DNA of 64,000 nucleotides from Alkaliphilus flagellatus (GTDB lineage Bacteria; Bacillota; Clostridia; Peptostreptococcales; Natronincolaceae), in the NCBI RefSeq assembly GCF_018919215.1, contig NZ_JAHLQK010000001.1, positions 528,430 to 592,429 of the forward strand, in the 5' to 3' direction. Positions 52,997-61,753 of this stretch are shown piece after piece. Numbering within the stretch: position 1 is the first letter of the stretch; every line of letters begins with the position of its first letter. The translations under genes were made by a program, and so were the position numbers. Below the pieces are notes generated by a model that did no database searches, was not told the origin of the DNA, and worked only from the letters and a program-made list of their open reading frames with translations.

Positions 52997-53620
52997 ATGA
53001 AAAAAATAAGCAAAGAATCTTGGAAACGAATAGAGCATTTTAATTTTTTTTCACCGCTTTCAAATCCTTTTTATAGTATAACATTTACCTTTGATGTTAC
53101 TAATTTATATAAATATGTTAAACAACGTAATATATCCTTTTATTATGCTATGATTTATGCTTCAACAGAAGTTATGAACTCCATAGAAGATTTTCGTTAC
53201 AAAATTAGAGATGAATCCATTATATGTCATGAAAAATTAATTCCAAGTTTCGTTGATATGAAAAAAGATAGTGAACTATTTCATATCGTAACACTAGAAG
53301 CGGGAGATTCCATTGATTCGTTTTGCATTAAAGCTAAGGAACAGAGCATTGCTCAAAAGGAGTATTTCCCAAAATGTAGTTTTGATGGAGACTCTTTAAT
53401 TTATTTTTCCTCATTACCATGGTTTGACTTTACATCACTTACAAATGAGCGCGATTTGAACAAAGATGACTCAATTCCTAGGATAACGTGGGGGAAATAC
53501 ACCTCAGAGGGAGATACAAAAATTTTACATTATTCAATTGAAGTGAATCACAGATTAATTGATGGTGTTCATATTGGTAAATTTCATCAACAATTGCAAA
53601 ATTACTTGAATAGCTTATAA
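52997..53620 (+). CDS. Chloramphenicol-acetyltransferase-like (CatA-type) protein
   Basis: 207 residues, full CatA length. SNPFYSITFTFDVTNLYKYV (about 22-41), SFYYAMIYASTEVMNSIEDF (about 47-66) and SSLPWFDFTSLTN (about 143-155) follow the family. The catalytic motif is NHRLIDGVHIGKF (about 184-196), keeping the His and Asp-Gly of H-x-x-x-D-G but with Asn for the first His of the usual HHxxxDG. It could be a true CAT or an acyltransferase with another substrate. The start has GGAGGAG. Confidence 0.82.
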   Translation: MKKISKESWKRIEHFNFFSPLSNPFYSITFTFDVTNLYKYVKQRNISFYYAMIYASTEVMNSIEDFRYKIRDESIICHEKLIPSFVDMKKDSELFHIVTLEAGDSIDSFCIKAKEQSIAQKEYFPKCSFDGDSLIYFSSLPWFDFTSLTNERDLNKDDSIPRITWGKYTSEGDTKILHYSIEVNHRLIDGVHIGKFHQQLQNYLNSL

Positions 53621-53888
53621 AGAAAATCATTGAATTTACTGGTTTCAATAGGCTTTCTTGTATACCTATTCTAATATTGCTCAATTTCTAAAAAATAATT
53701 CTATATATTAGTAAAATATTTGCATAAAATACACACTTTGATGATATTAAATCAGAAGGTGTATTTTTTTGAGAAAGCTTTGAAAAATTACATCAGAATG
53801 GTATATATCATACTATTCATTCGCAACGTTTCATTGAAACGCTCATTGATAAATAATTTTCAAAATCTAAAATTTAAAGTAATTCTAT
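53621..53888. other. Intergenic region with a terminator
   Basis: Contains only the hairpin at 53726-53770; otherwise nothing recognisable. Confidence 0.6.
53726..53770 (+). terminator. Terminator-like hairpin
   Basis: AAAATACAC and GTGTATTTT arms with inner pairing CTTTGAT/ATCAGAAG, followed by T7. Confidence 0.75.
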
Positions 53889-54359
53889 GTTATAAATAAA
53901 GATGGAATAGAGGCATTGGATAATAACAGGGCTTGGGGTATGCTGCTAGATAAAGATAAAGGAAATATAAAATGGAGTATGTATCTTCCAAAAGAAATAC
54001 CTGAAGAATATTCTATTACAGATATTGCAAAGATTTCAAGATTCTATTTAAAAGATTATCCTGTTTTTACTTGGGACCATGAAGGGGATTTGTTGGTTGT
54101 AGGTTTTCCAAAAGATAGCTATACAAAATTTGATTCAAATTATTATTACATTATTAAGGACGATGGGGTTGGAATGAAAGAAAAAACATATGATATATTT
54201 ACTAAAGAAAATTACTATATAGATACAGATAAAACTTCATTTAGTTTAAAATATGGTTAAGGGTTGATTATATCAAGAAAAATAATAGAGAATCATAGAG
54301 GAACTTTAAGAATAGAAGCAAAAGAAAATTATGGATTTAGAAACATGATAACTATATAA
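53889..54359 (+). pseudogene. Sensor histidine kinase, internally deleted
   Basis: The first part (YSITDIAKISRFYLKDYPVF, then HEGDLLVVGFPKDS) is the extracellular sensor region of a Bacillus/Clostridium-type sensor kinase. It is joined directly to DDGVGM and, after one TAA (TTA to TAA at 54258-54260), GLIISRKIIENHRGTLRIEA, the ATP-binding G1 and G2 boxes. The second membrane helix, H-box and N-box are missing. Confidence 0.75.
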
Positions 54360-54417
54360 AGTACAAGAGGAATACTAATACGCAAAATCTCATACTTCTG
54401 CATATTAGTATCATCAC

Positions 54418-54480
54418 CTCGCCCTAACCGATGTTGAGTGTGTGGTTCTGATAACCTCTAGTGGTAAAACAGCAAAATAG
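54418..54480 (+). pseudogene. 3'-end fragment resembling RlmD-type methyltransferase
   Basis: The frame ending at TAG 54478 reads DVECVVLITSSGKTAK, resembling the HVECVVLMS ending of RlmD/RumA with Asp for His. It is followed 16 bp later by the sequence shared with 3969-4074, as at the other copy. Confidence 0.45.
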
Positions 54481-54495
54481 ACCACCAAAACTATG

Positions 54496-54601
54496 ATATA
54501 TAGTGGTTTAATGGTGAAAAAAGGGTAAGAATCGGGTGACAAAATGGCTATTTTTTACCCCGATTTTTTAGCGTTTTTATAGATAGTATAGGGTATTTTG
54601 A
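54496..54601. repeat. Sequence repeated at 3969-4074
   Basis: Begins ATATATAGTGGTTT, contains TTTTTTACCCCGATTTTTT and ends TTTATAGATAGTATAGGGTA; most positions match the copy near 4 kb. A pairing GGGTAA/TTACCC lies within. Confidence 0.6.
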
Positions 54602-54798
54602 TAATGACAGATGTAAAAGTGAGTTTTTCGAGTGCAGGAAAGAAAAAAATTGCCTATATCTTTGAACGAAATGATTTATATTTGACGAGTTTACTATTAC
54701 TTGTCTCATAAATAATTAAAGTTATATGCTTTACTATAAATTTTTTAGAATTAATGTCGATATTACATATAGAAAAAGTTTTAAAGGAGGTAAATTTT

Positions 54799-55590
54799 AT
54801 GCGTGTTAATATGAATATCGGTATGCAAAATAACTTTTTCAATGTTCGCCATATTAATCAAGGCTTAAATCAAAATAACTTTGCTATAAAAAACAGTGAG
54901 CAACAAGAACGAAAAGATACTGTATCTATTAGTTCGTTAGGAAAGGCAAGCAGTCTTATTGAGTCTTTGATAAAACAAAAACAGAATATAACTGAAATGA
55001 AAAATGAACTTATTGGCACGACCCTTGAAAAAGGGGGAAATATGGATAGCATAAAATCACAGCTTGAATGTTTTGAGAAACAACTTAAAAACATTGATGA
55101 ACAGATTGCTCAAACAATGGCTGAACAATCAAAACGACAAGCTGAAAGCCAAAAAGAAATAGCATATAAAAAGCCTAAAACAGAAGAAGAAATTCAAACT
55201 GAACGCTTAAATTCAATCGTAAGCTTGTCCTCAAGTCTAAGCCAAGCACAGGTGGTTTCTTCTGCGAAAACCAAAGTGGACGGAGAGTCAAGAATTTTAG
55301 AAATGGAAATTAAGCTTGATGAATCACGTGGCGGGGCGTCTGCATCTAAAAAAGAACGCCTTGCTGATTTGCAAAAACAATCAGCTAATTTAACCACTCA
55401 GATTAACAAAGACTTAATTGAGGCGAGTGAAGAAATTAAGGACAGTAATGATAATCAGTTGGTTAAACCTGAAAACTTTGAAACAATTAAAAATAGCGGG
55501 TTGAATACCGAAACAAAACATAAAACAGAATCCAGCATTACTGATAATGTAGGTGATAAAGTTAACGATACCGACTCTGATGAAAAATAA
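54799..55590 (+). CDS. Uncharacterised coiled-coil protein
   Basis: 263 residues, not recognised. No signal peptide or membrane segment. After an Asn/Gln-rich start (about 1-35) comes KDTVSISSLGKASSLIESLI (about 38-57), resembling the phosphorylation-like DxVSIS segment seen in some Clostridia hypothetical proteins. Long charged helices with heptad character follow (about 60-120 and 180-225) and a Ser/Asp/Thr-rich tail. It starts at ATG 54799 behind AAAGGAGG and has good codon structure. Single gene followed by hairpins; function unknown. Confidence 0.65.
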   Translation: MRVNMNIGMQNNFFNVRHINQGLNQNNFAIKNSEQQERKDTVSISSLGKASSLIESLIKQKQNITEMKNELIGTTLEKGGNMDSIKSQLECFEKQLKNIDEQIAQTMAEQSKRQAESQKEIAYKKPKTEEEIQTERLNSIVSLSSSLSQAQVVSSAKTKVDGESRILEMEIKLDESRGGASASKKERLADLQKQSANLTTQINKDLIEASEEIKDSNDNQLVKPENFETIKNSGLNTETKHKTESSITDNVGDKVNDTDSDEK

Positions 55591-55678
55591 GCTGAACTTA
55601 AAGAATAGCTATTTTCAATTAAGTGAGATTATAAGCATACGCTTTATTATACTGAAAACAAATTTAATAAGAAAATTC

Positions 55679-55720
55679 AAAGGCATTAAGATAATAGAAT
55701 CTTGGTGTCTTTGTTTATAT
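55679..55720 (+). repeat. Recurrent hairpin, copy 5
   Basis: AAAGGCATTAAGAT pairs with ATCTTGGTGTCTTT, followed by GTTTATAT. Its left flank AAGAAAATTC is identical to that of copy 1 at 22938. Confidence 0.65.
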
Positions 55721-55771
55721 ATAAAACATCTAAAATACAATTTAATAACCTGACGTTTGATGATTAGCTGG

Positions 55772-55814
55772 AGCGGCTGTATTCTTCGTAACTGAAAAAC
55801 ACAGCCGCTTTTTT
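55772..55814 (+). terminator. Rho-independent terminator
   Basis: AGCGGCTGT and ACAGCCGCT stem (9 bp) followed by T6. Confidence 0.85.
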
Positions 55815-56168
55815 GCTGTCTAAAAACAGTCATTTCACAAATGAATAGCAAATACATTATAATGTTATAATGTTAAAGGTATAATTATGTGAGATTAACC
55901 TTAGGATACGTTAACACGGCTTTAACTATAATAAACTTCAAACTTGCAATAGCACAGAAAAATTTTAGATTTTCAATGTGCAAAGTGGAGAAAATTTGAT
56001 TGAAATTTTGCCATTCCCGGTAAAACAGTGGCAGAATTAATTATACTAGATGTCTTGATTATGTATGAAATCATGCTAAAAGAAAAATACCAATGATAAT
56101 GGAAGATTGAGCAAAGAAAGTGAATGATTTTTACAGTTTTATGAATATAAAGTAATTAAGGTGAAAAC

Positions 56169-56699
56169 ATGAAAAATGATAAATTATTTACGGTAAAAAC
56201 TTCTATGGGAAAAGAAGACTATCATAAGTTTTTATATATAGCTACATTTATAAGAAGTAAAATAATAATTCCATTTACACTTTTGATATCTGCCTTGATG
56301 TCTGCATTCCTTGTCTATAATGAAAATCAATTTAATATAACAAAATTTTTTATTTTATGGATTTTATTAGCAGTTGTGGCAGTTCTTGTAGTAATATTTA
56401 AGGTTGAAAGAAAAAACAAACAAAGAGTAAAAACGGATAAAACAGGAGTATTTAATTCACAAGAAACATTAGATTTCTATGAGGACTTTTTAATTATAAA
56501 AAGCACAGCATTTGAAGGTGAAGCTAAGATTAAGTATAGTCAATTCTACCAAGTATTAGAGTCAAAGGATTATTTTATTACATATTTTAATATGAATCAG
56601 GCATCTTTAATAAGAAAAAAAGACATGGATAAGGAAACCATTGAAAGCTTAAGAGTCTTATACCAAAAGAATATGAGTAAGAAGTATAGAAGAATTTAA
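56169..56699 (+). CDS. YcxB-family membrane protein
   Basis: 176 residues. Two adjacent membrane helices (about 30-50, IIIPFTLLISALMSAFLVYN; about 57-77, FFILWILLAVVAVLVVIFKV) precede a cytoplasmic domain. There LDFYEDFLIIKSTAFEGEAK and YSQFYQVLESKDYFITYFN form the PH-like YcxB domain. Function is unknown in the family. The start follows AAGGTGA. It is convergent with the next gene and shares a bidirectional terminator with it. Confidence 0.8.
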   Translation: MKNDKLFTVKTSMGKEDYHKFLYIATFIRSKIIIPFTLLISALMSAFLVYNENQFNITKFFILWILLAVVAVLVVIFKVERKNKQRVKTDKTGVFNSQETLDFYEDFLIIKSTAFEGEAKIKYSQFYQVLESKDYFITYFNMNQASLIRKKDMDKETIESLRVLYQKNMSKKYRRI

Positions 56700-56750
56700 T
56701 GAAAATTTGAAGCCACTTTTTATCTAAAAGTACTTCTATATATAATTATT

Positions 56751-56795
56751 AAAACTAAGTAAACTCCCGATTTATAGGGAGTTTACTTAGTTTTA
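56751..56795. terminator. Bidirectional terminator between convergent genes
   Basis: AAAACTAAGTAAACTCCC and its complement (18-bp perfect stem) with A/T tracts on both sides, between the YcxB gene and the minus-strand gene at 56793. Confidence 0.9.
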
Positions 56796-57380
56796 TCTAC
56801 GAAAGAATCTCATTTCCATCCAATCTAATCCAATCCAGTCATCTGGTAAAGCATTAGATGTGTTTGTAATTACTACTCGATTAACTCGTCTTATATCCGG
56901 TACATTAAATATCAATGTATTCCAATTAATAAATATTTGCCCAAAGGGCCTACCATGTTCTAATGGAAGGGGACCTCGATGAACTACTCTTCCATTAATG
57001 CTAATGGTAGCGGAATATTGTCTTATAGGGGTTGTTCTATCATCTAATACTGCGCGAATAGCTAGCTGCGCAGTTAACAGCCCTGGTATAAAGAAAAAGG
57101 GTGGTATTTCAAAAGTCCATTCTCCACGAGTTCCTGTGTAAAGGATATCTGCATTTCCACTTGGATTTCCATAGTTAGGGAATCCTGATAACTCTTTAAA
57201 TAAAACAAGATTTGTGACAGCTGGATTATTTGTTAGGATTGGTTGAAGTTGATTTGCATCAACATTTGATATGAAATTTTGTCCATACTGTCTATACATC
57301 TCAGGGTCTGGTGTCGCTGAAACCTCCATGGGATTAAAAGCATAGTAGTATTCATAAGGAGCACTAACATAAGGCATCAT
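56793..57380 (-). CDS. Uncharacterised protein, possibly structural or spore-surface
   Basis: 195 residues, not recognised. No signal peptide, no membrane helix. The N-terminus is Tyr/Pro-rich (YVSAPYEYYYAFNPMEVSA). The rest looks like an all-beta domain with a proline-rich turn (EWTFEIPPFFFIPGLL) and ends in DDWIGLDWMEMRFFRR. Tyr-rich cytosolic proteins of this kind are often spore-coat components in Clostridia, but no marker proves it. The start has AAGGAGG 8 nt upstream and the gene has its own terminator. Confidence 0.55.
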   Translation of the reverse strand: MMPYVSAPYEYYYAFNPMEVSATPDPEMYRQYGQNFISNVDANQLQPILTNNPAVTNLVLFKELSGFPNYGNPSGNADILYTGTRGEWTFEIPPFFFIPGLLTAQLAIRAVLDDRTTPIRQYSATISINGRVVHRGPLPLEHGRPFGQIFINWNTLIFNVPDIRRVNRVVITNTSNALPDDWIGLDWMEMRFFRR

Positions 57381-57571
57381 ATTTATTTCCTCCTTTTTAA
57401 TTAATTTATAGATTTAAACTTTAATTACTTATTAAGATTAAATTCATGGACATTCTAAAGCACTTGTAGATTTGTTTGTTTTTCACTCTATTATATTCTG
57501 AGGTAATAATTTTGCCACTTACATTTAAATAAATTTCATTAGTTTAGAAAGTTTTATATAGTTCTTGATAA

Positions 57572-57924
57572 ATTAAACCTTGGACTAACCCAAGTTCACT
57601 TTTATGTAGTAGCTAATATTCCCTATGCTATTACCACAGCTATATTGGATAAACTTCTTAATCAACCAACTAATCCATTGCAAGGAGCATGATTATGATG
57701 GAAAAGGGGACGGCTAGGTGTTTTATAGCTAATTCTATTATAGATACTCGTATATTAAAATGGCGAATGTGGTTTGAAATGGAGATAATAAGAGATGTTT
57801 CTAGGATGATTTTTCACCACCACCTAGAGTAGATTCTGCCATATTGAAGATAGAGAAGAAAAAGAATTCCAAGATTCTACCTAAATATCCCATGCTATTT
57901 ACAGGATTGATTGAACATGGATAA
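57572..57924 (+). pseudogene. Erm-type 23S rRNA adenine N6-methyltransferase remnant
   Basis: Pieces in different frames read VVANIPYAITTAILDKLLNQ (the N-I-P-Y catalytic motif), ILKWRMWFEMEIIRDVSRMI, and PPRVDSAILKIEKKKNSKIL then PKYPMLFTGLIEHG and stop. The SAM-binding N-terminal half is missing, and stops and frameshifts interrupt the rest. It is a decayed macrolide-lincosamide-type resistance gene, 1.9 kb from the ABC-F gene. Confidence 0.78.
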
Positions 57925-57936
57925 AAAAGCATTGAT

Positions 57937-57989
57937 AAAGACATTAATGTCGTTTATAATAAAATCAAAACGACATCAATGTCTTTTTT
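57937..57989 (+). terminator. Strong terminator
   Basis: AAAGACATTAATGTCGTTT pairs with AAACGACATCAATGTCTTT (one mismatch), then a T-tract. Confidence 0.85.
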
Positions 57990-58070
57990 ATATGCGAAGC
58001 CAATAAATTTAAATAGCACTTTAAAACTATTATCTATTAGAGCACTGGTATAAAATAGGAGGAAACCACT

Positions 58071-58694
58071 ATGGCCCCAAAAGTAAGTGATCAATATAAA
58101 AAGGAAAAAAAGAAAGAACTACTTGAGGCTGCAAAAAGAGTGTTTATACGAAAAGGATATGTACAAACAACAATGCAAGATATTATGGATGAAGCAGGAG
58201 TATCTAGAGGTGCTTTGTATTCTTATTTCAACAATATTCAGCATATTTTTGAGGAACTTCTTAAATTTGAAGATGAAATAGATATACATCTTTTGGAAAA
58301 ATATGCCCAGTATTCCTTTTGGCAGCAGTTAACAGGTTGGGTTCAGCTACAACAAAAAAATATTAAATCTATTAATCAATCTCTTTTGCTTTGCAAGACA
58401 GAATTTTTTCTAACAATATATCGTGGAGGAAATCAAACAAGTAACCCTTATTTAGTAGAGCGGTACCAGAAATTAGCTGACTCAATAAAAGAGTTTATTG
58501 AATTAGGGATTGAAAGAAAAGAATTTAAGCCCTGTATGCCTTCTAAATCAATAGCCTTATACCTTATTTCATTTTTAGATGGGTTAATGCTAGATACATT
58601 TAATTTAAGTGTAGAAGTGACAAAGGTAAATGAACAAATTGATATTTTACTTTTTACATTAGAAAAAATGCTTTGCCCAATTATAGAAAAATAA
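58071..58694 (+). CDS. TetR/AcrR-family transcriptional regulator
   Basis: 207 residues. N-terminal HTH: LLEAAKRVFIRKGYVQTTMQ then MDEAGVSRGALYSYFNNIQH (about 18-64). The C-terminal helical domain (LIERYQ-like YLVERYQKLADSIKEFIELG, ISFLDGLMLD) resembles YttP/FadR-type members. It starts behind ATAGGAGG and is followed 12 bp later by a GNAT gene, with which it probably forms an operon. Confidence 0.9.
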   Translation: MAPKVSDQYKKEKKKELLEAAKRVFIRKGYVQTTMQDIMDEAGVSRGALYSYFNNIQHIFEELLKFEDEIDIHLLEKYAQYSFWQQLTGWVQLQQKNIKSINQSLLLCKTEFFLTIYRGGNQTSNPYLVERYQKLADSIKEFIELGIERKEFKPCMPSKSIALYLISFLDGLMLDTFNLSVEVTKVNEQIDILLFTLEKMLCPIIEK

Positions 58695-58706
58695 AGGAGT
58701 GTTTTT

Positions 58707-59246
58707 GTGTTATTTGAATCTTCTAAAATTATTTTAAGAAAAATGACATCAGAGGACGTAGAACTGTACCATACATGGAGAAATGACATAGAGGTTATGA
58801 AATCTACTGCTCCATTTTTAGATAACTATCATCTTGAGGAAACTACAGAATTTGTTAATCAAGTTATTTTAGGTTCCCAATTTTCAAAGAGTTATATAAT
58901 AGTAGATAAGGAGTCGAATACGCCAATAGGAATTACTTCCTTGATTAATATCGATTATAAAAATCGTAATGGTGAATTCATTATTGATATTGGAGATAAA
59001 AATTTCTGGGGCAAAGGCTATGGAACAGAAACAATGAAGTTACTCCTTGATTATAGTTTCCTTGAAATGAATCTCCATAGGGTATCCCTAAGGGTATTTT
59101 CATTTAATAACAAAGCTATTAAACTATATGAAAAGATAGGATTTAAACATGAAGGAATATCCCGTGAAAGTATTTTTCGAGAAGGAAGATGGCATGATAT
59201 TATTCATATGGGGATTCTTCAAAGTGAATATCTTAAAACTAGTTAG
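58707..59246 (+). CDS. RimJ/RimL-type GNAT acetyltransferase
   Basis: 179 residues. SSKIILRKMTSEDVELYHTW (about 5-24) is the usual start. The acetyl-CoA site is IDIGDKNFWGKGYGTETMKL (about 93-112), then MNLHRVSLRVFSFNNKAIKL (about 121-140) and YEKIGFKHEG. It may acetylate a protein N-terminus, an amino sugar or an antibiotic; not decidable. GTG start at 58707 behind AAAGGAG. Co-transcribed with the TetR gene. Confidence 0.88.
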   Translation: MLFESSKIILRKMTSEDVELYHTWRNDIEVMKSTAPFLDNYHLEETTEFVNQVILGSQFSKSYIIVDKESNTPIGITSLINIDYKNRNGEFIIDIGDKNFWGKGYGTETMKLLLDYSFLEMNLHRVSLRVFSFNNKAIKLYEKIGFKHEGISRESIFREGRWHDIIHMGILQSEYLKTS

Positions 59247-59422
59247 AAATATCTTTGTATGTTTATTTACTTTTGCAGTTATCTATTTATAGAGAATAAT
59301 TTTTAGTCCAGTATGTGTAGTGTATTGTGGAGATATAAGTAATATGGAGTGAATAAGGAAGTTTAAGAAAAAATATTATGATTGAGGCTATAGAAGGAAA
59401 ATAAAGTATAATAAATTAAGTG

Positions 59423-59452
59423 TTGAAATATTTATAATATTTATGATATAAT
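59423..59452 (+). promoter_or_regulatory. Promoter of the ABC-F leader transcript
   Basis: TTGAAA (59423-59428), an 18-bp spacer and TATAAT (59447-59452), 34 bp before the leader peptide start. Confidence 0.7.
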
Positions 59453-59486
59453 TTATAGGAATATATACAAGGTGGTGAAAATAGGT

Positions 59487-59612
59487 ATGACAACTTTAGT
59501 TAACAATATTTTAGACAAATTATTCCATACTAGAACAATATCAGGATTCAATACTCTAGGCCAAGGGGTAAGTGTGTCTAAAATGAATATTATGTTAACT
59601 AAAGGAAAGTAA
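59487..59612 (+). CDS. Leader peptide of the ABC-F resistance gene
   Basis: A 41-codon frame behind AAGGTGGTG (MTTLVNNILDKLFHTRTISG..., ending LTKGK). It lies between the promoter and two terminators, upstream of the ABC-F gene. In ribosome-mediated attenuation, a drug-stalled ribosome on such a leader changes RNA folding and lets transcription pass. The peptide sequence itself is not one I recognise. The layout is the main evidence. Confidence 0.7.
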   Translation: MTTLVNNILDKLFHTRTISGFNTLGQGVSVSKMNIMLTKGK

Positions 59613-59651
59613 TTATTTTACCATTAACTAAATTACATTGATAAAACAATG

Positions 59652-59687
59652 AACTTAGGTAAAGCATTACTTACCTAGGTTTTTTTA
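59652..59687 (+). terminator. First attenuator terminator
   Basis: AACTTAGGTAA and TTACCTAGGTT stem followed by T7, 40 bp after the leader peptide. Confidence 0.8.
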
Positions 59688-59783
59688 TGTATTAAAATAG
59701 ATGTAACACAAGAAAAAACATCGATATTAATACTTTACAACATGTGGCATAAAGATGTAGAAAGATCATTCTTTGTCATAATG

Positions 59784-59820
59784 AGCCTAGGTAACACGTC
59801 CTTACCTAGGTTTATTTTTT
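59784..59820 (+). terminator. Second attenuator terminator, next to the ABC-F start
   Basis: CCTAGGTAA and TTACCTAGG stem followed by TTTATTTTTT, only 16 bp before the start codon. The right arm is almost the same as in the first terminator, so one upstream sequence could compete for both. Confidence 0.8.
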
Positions 59821-59836
59821 GAAGGGAGAAGAAGAA

Positions 59837-61753
59837 ATGATTGAAGTATCTTTAAGTGGTGTTGAAAAGTATTATGGAGTAAATCAAGTATTGAAGGATA
59901 TAACATTTCAGGTTTTACAGGGGGATAGGGCAGGAATAGTCGGAAGAAATGGAACTGGGAAAACTACTTTATTTAGAATCATATCTGGTGTAGAAAAGTG
60001 TGATAGAGGTGTTCTTTCCATTAGAAAAGGTAGTCAAATAGGATGGTTAGAGCAAATTTCCAATTATCCCCTAGAATTTAAAGTAATAGATGTATTAAAC
60101 ATGGCATTTCATAAAGAACTGAGTATTCAATCTGCCATAAGGGAACTGGAAGAAAAAATGTGCTTTGCCAAAGATCAAGAATTAGATGCAATAATGAAAA
60201 AGTATGGAGAACTTCAGGATTCCTTTGAAAGTCAAGGTGGATACAATATTGAGGAAAAGTTAAGTAAGGTATGCGATGGCTTAAGGATAGATGAAAAGTT
60301 TTTAAATATGAGCTTTAAAGATTTAAGTGGAGGAGAAAAAACTGCTGTCCTTCTAGGTAAGATTCTATTAGAGGAGCCGGACATCTTGCTTTTAGATGAA
60401 CCGACAAATCATCTTGATATGGATTCTATTGAATGGTTAGAGTCCTTTTTATTAGAGTATAAAGGGACCGTCATCATCATATCACATGACAGATATTTTT
60501 TAGACAAAGTTACTAATAAAGTAATTGAGATAGAAGGTGGAAAAGCCAATACCTACCTTGGCAATTATTCAGCTTATGTGGCAGAGAAAGAAAAAATATA
60601 TTTAGAGGAATTAAAGCGTTATGAAAATCAGCAAAAGAAAATCAAATCAATGGAGGAATCTATTAAAAGATTGAAGGATTGGGCAAATAGAGGAGATAAT
60701 GAAAAAATTTTTAAAAGAGCATTTAATATGGAGAAAAGATTAGAGAAAATGGATAAAGTAGATAGACCTATACTAGATAATGATAAAATGAAACTGGATC
60801 TTTCTATCCAAGAAAGATCTGGACAGGATGTTATTTTAGTTGAAGGATTGCATAAAAAAATAGGGGAAAAGGTTTTATTTAATGACCTAAGCTTTTCTCT
60901 CAAGTGTGGAGAAAAAGTGGCCCTTGTGGGTAAAAACGGAAGTGGTAAATCAACCTTTATTAAAACAGTATTAGGTGAAAATTCTTTAGATAAGGGAAAA
61001 ATTAAAATAGGTGCCAATGTAAAAATAAGCTATTTACAGCAAGAGATATACTTTAATAATGAAGAAAATACTGTTTTAGAAACCTTTAGAGAGGAATATT
61101 TGTGTACAGAGGGGGAGGCTAGGAATATATTAGCTAAGTTTTTATTTTATGGTGAAGATGTTTTTAAACGGGTCAAAAATCTATCGGGGGGAGAAAGGAG
61201 TAGACTTCGCCTTTGTCAATTAATGTATAAAGATATGAATACTCTAATATTAGATGAGCCGACAAATCACTTGGATATTATGGGGCGTGAAATGTTGGAA
61301 GAAACACTATTACAATTTGATGGAACGATGATTTTTATATCTCACGATCGGTATTTTATTAATAGACTAGCAAACAAAGTGGTGGAACTCTCCAATAAAA
61401 AACTAGTTAGTTACTTAGGAAATTATGATTATTATCGTGAAAAGAAATTATCTAAAAACAAAAATGAAGAATCTAAGGGACAAAATAAGAAGTCGGATAA
61501 GAAGTCAGATAAGAAGTCAGCTAATAACCTTAAGAGAAACCCCAAAAATATGGCAGAGAAATCAAATACTAAAAAACTTAAGGAAATAGAAGAGCAAATA
61601 AACCGATATGAAGTTTTAATTGCTGATAAGGAAGCAGAAATAAATTTGAATGCTACAGATTTTAATAAGTTAAAGGATTTATATAATGACAAAAACAATC
61701 TTGAGAATCATCTTAATCAGCTTCTAGATGAATGGATTATATTAAATGAATAA
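59837..61753 (+). CDS. ABC-F ribosome-protection-type ATPase (CplR/Vga/Lsa-like)
   Basis: 638 residues, two ABC domains and no membrane domain. Domain 1: Walker A GRNGTGKTT (about 35-43), signature LSGGEKTAVLLGKIL, Walker B ILLLDEPTNHLD. Domain 2: GKNGSGKST (about 364-372), NLSGGERSRLRLCQL, LILDEPTNHLD. The P-site interdomain linker is about 240-315, and a Lys-rich C-terminal extension (KKSDKKSDKKSANNLKRNPK) plus a coiled coil completes it. ABC-F proteins displace antibiotics from, or rescue, the ribosome. The leader/attenuator favours a resistance role, possibly lincosamide, pleuromutilin and streptogramin A as for clostridial CplR. Start at 59837 behind GAAGGGAG. Confidence 0.85.
   Translation: MIEVSLSGVEKYYGVNQVLKDITFQVLQGDRAGIVGRNGTGKTTLFRIISGVEKCDRGVLSIRKGSQIGWLEQISNYPLEFKVIDVLNMAFHKELSIQSAIRELEEKMCFAKDQELDAIMKKYGELQDSFESQGGYNIEEKLSKVCDGLRIDEKFLNMSFKDLSGGEKTAVLLGKILLEEPDILLLDEPTNHLDMDSIEWLESFLLEYKGTVIIISHDRYFLDKVTNKVIEIEGGKANTYLGNYSAYVAEKEKIYLEELKRYENQQKKIKSMEESIKRLKDWANRGDNEKIFKRAFNMEKRLEKMDKVDRPILDNDKMKLDLSIQERSGQDVILVEGLHKKIGEKVLFNDLSFSLKCGEKVALVGKNGSGKSTFIKTVLGENSLDKGKIKIGANVKISYLQQEIYFNNEENTVLETFREEYLCTEGEARNILAKFLFYGEDVFKRVKNLSGGERSRLRLCQLMYKDMNTLILDEPTNHLDIMGREMLEETLLQFDGTMIFISHDRYFINRLANKVVELSNKKLVSYLGNYDYYREKKLSKNKNEESKGQNKKSDKKSDKKSANNLKRNPKNMAEKSNTKKLKEIEEQINRYEVLIADKEAEINLNATDFNKLKDLYNDKNNLENHLNQLLDEWIILNE

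Larger units (their letters stand above)
54360..54798. other. Gene-poor region with repeat and rlmD-like tail
   Basis: Apart from the tail (54418-54480) and repeat (54496-54601), nothing recognisable. The ribosome site AAAGGAGG of the next gene is at about 54783. Confidence 0.6.
55591..56168. other. Intergenic region with two terminator-like hairpins
   Basis: Contains the hairpins at 55679 and 55772. The remaining 350 bases hold no gene I can support. Confidence 0.6.
57381..58070. other. Region with Erm remnant and terminator
   Basis: Between the unknown gene and the TetR gene lies only the Erm pseudogene (57572-57924) and a strong terminator (57937-57989). Confidence 0.7.
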
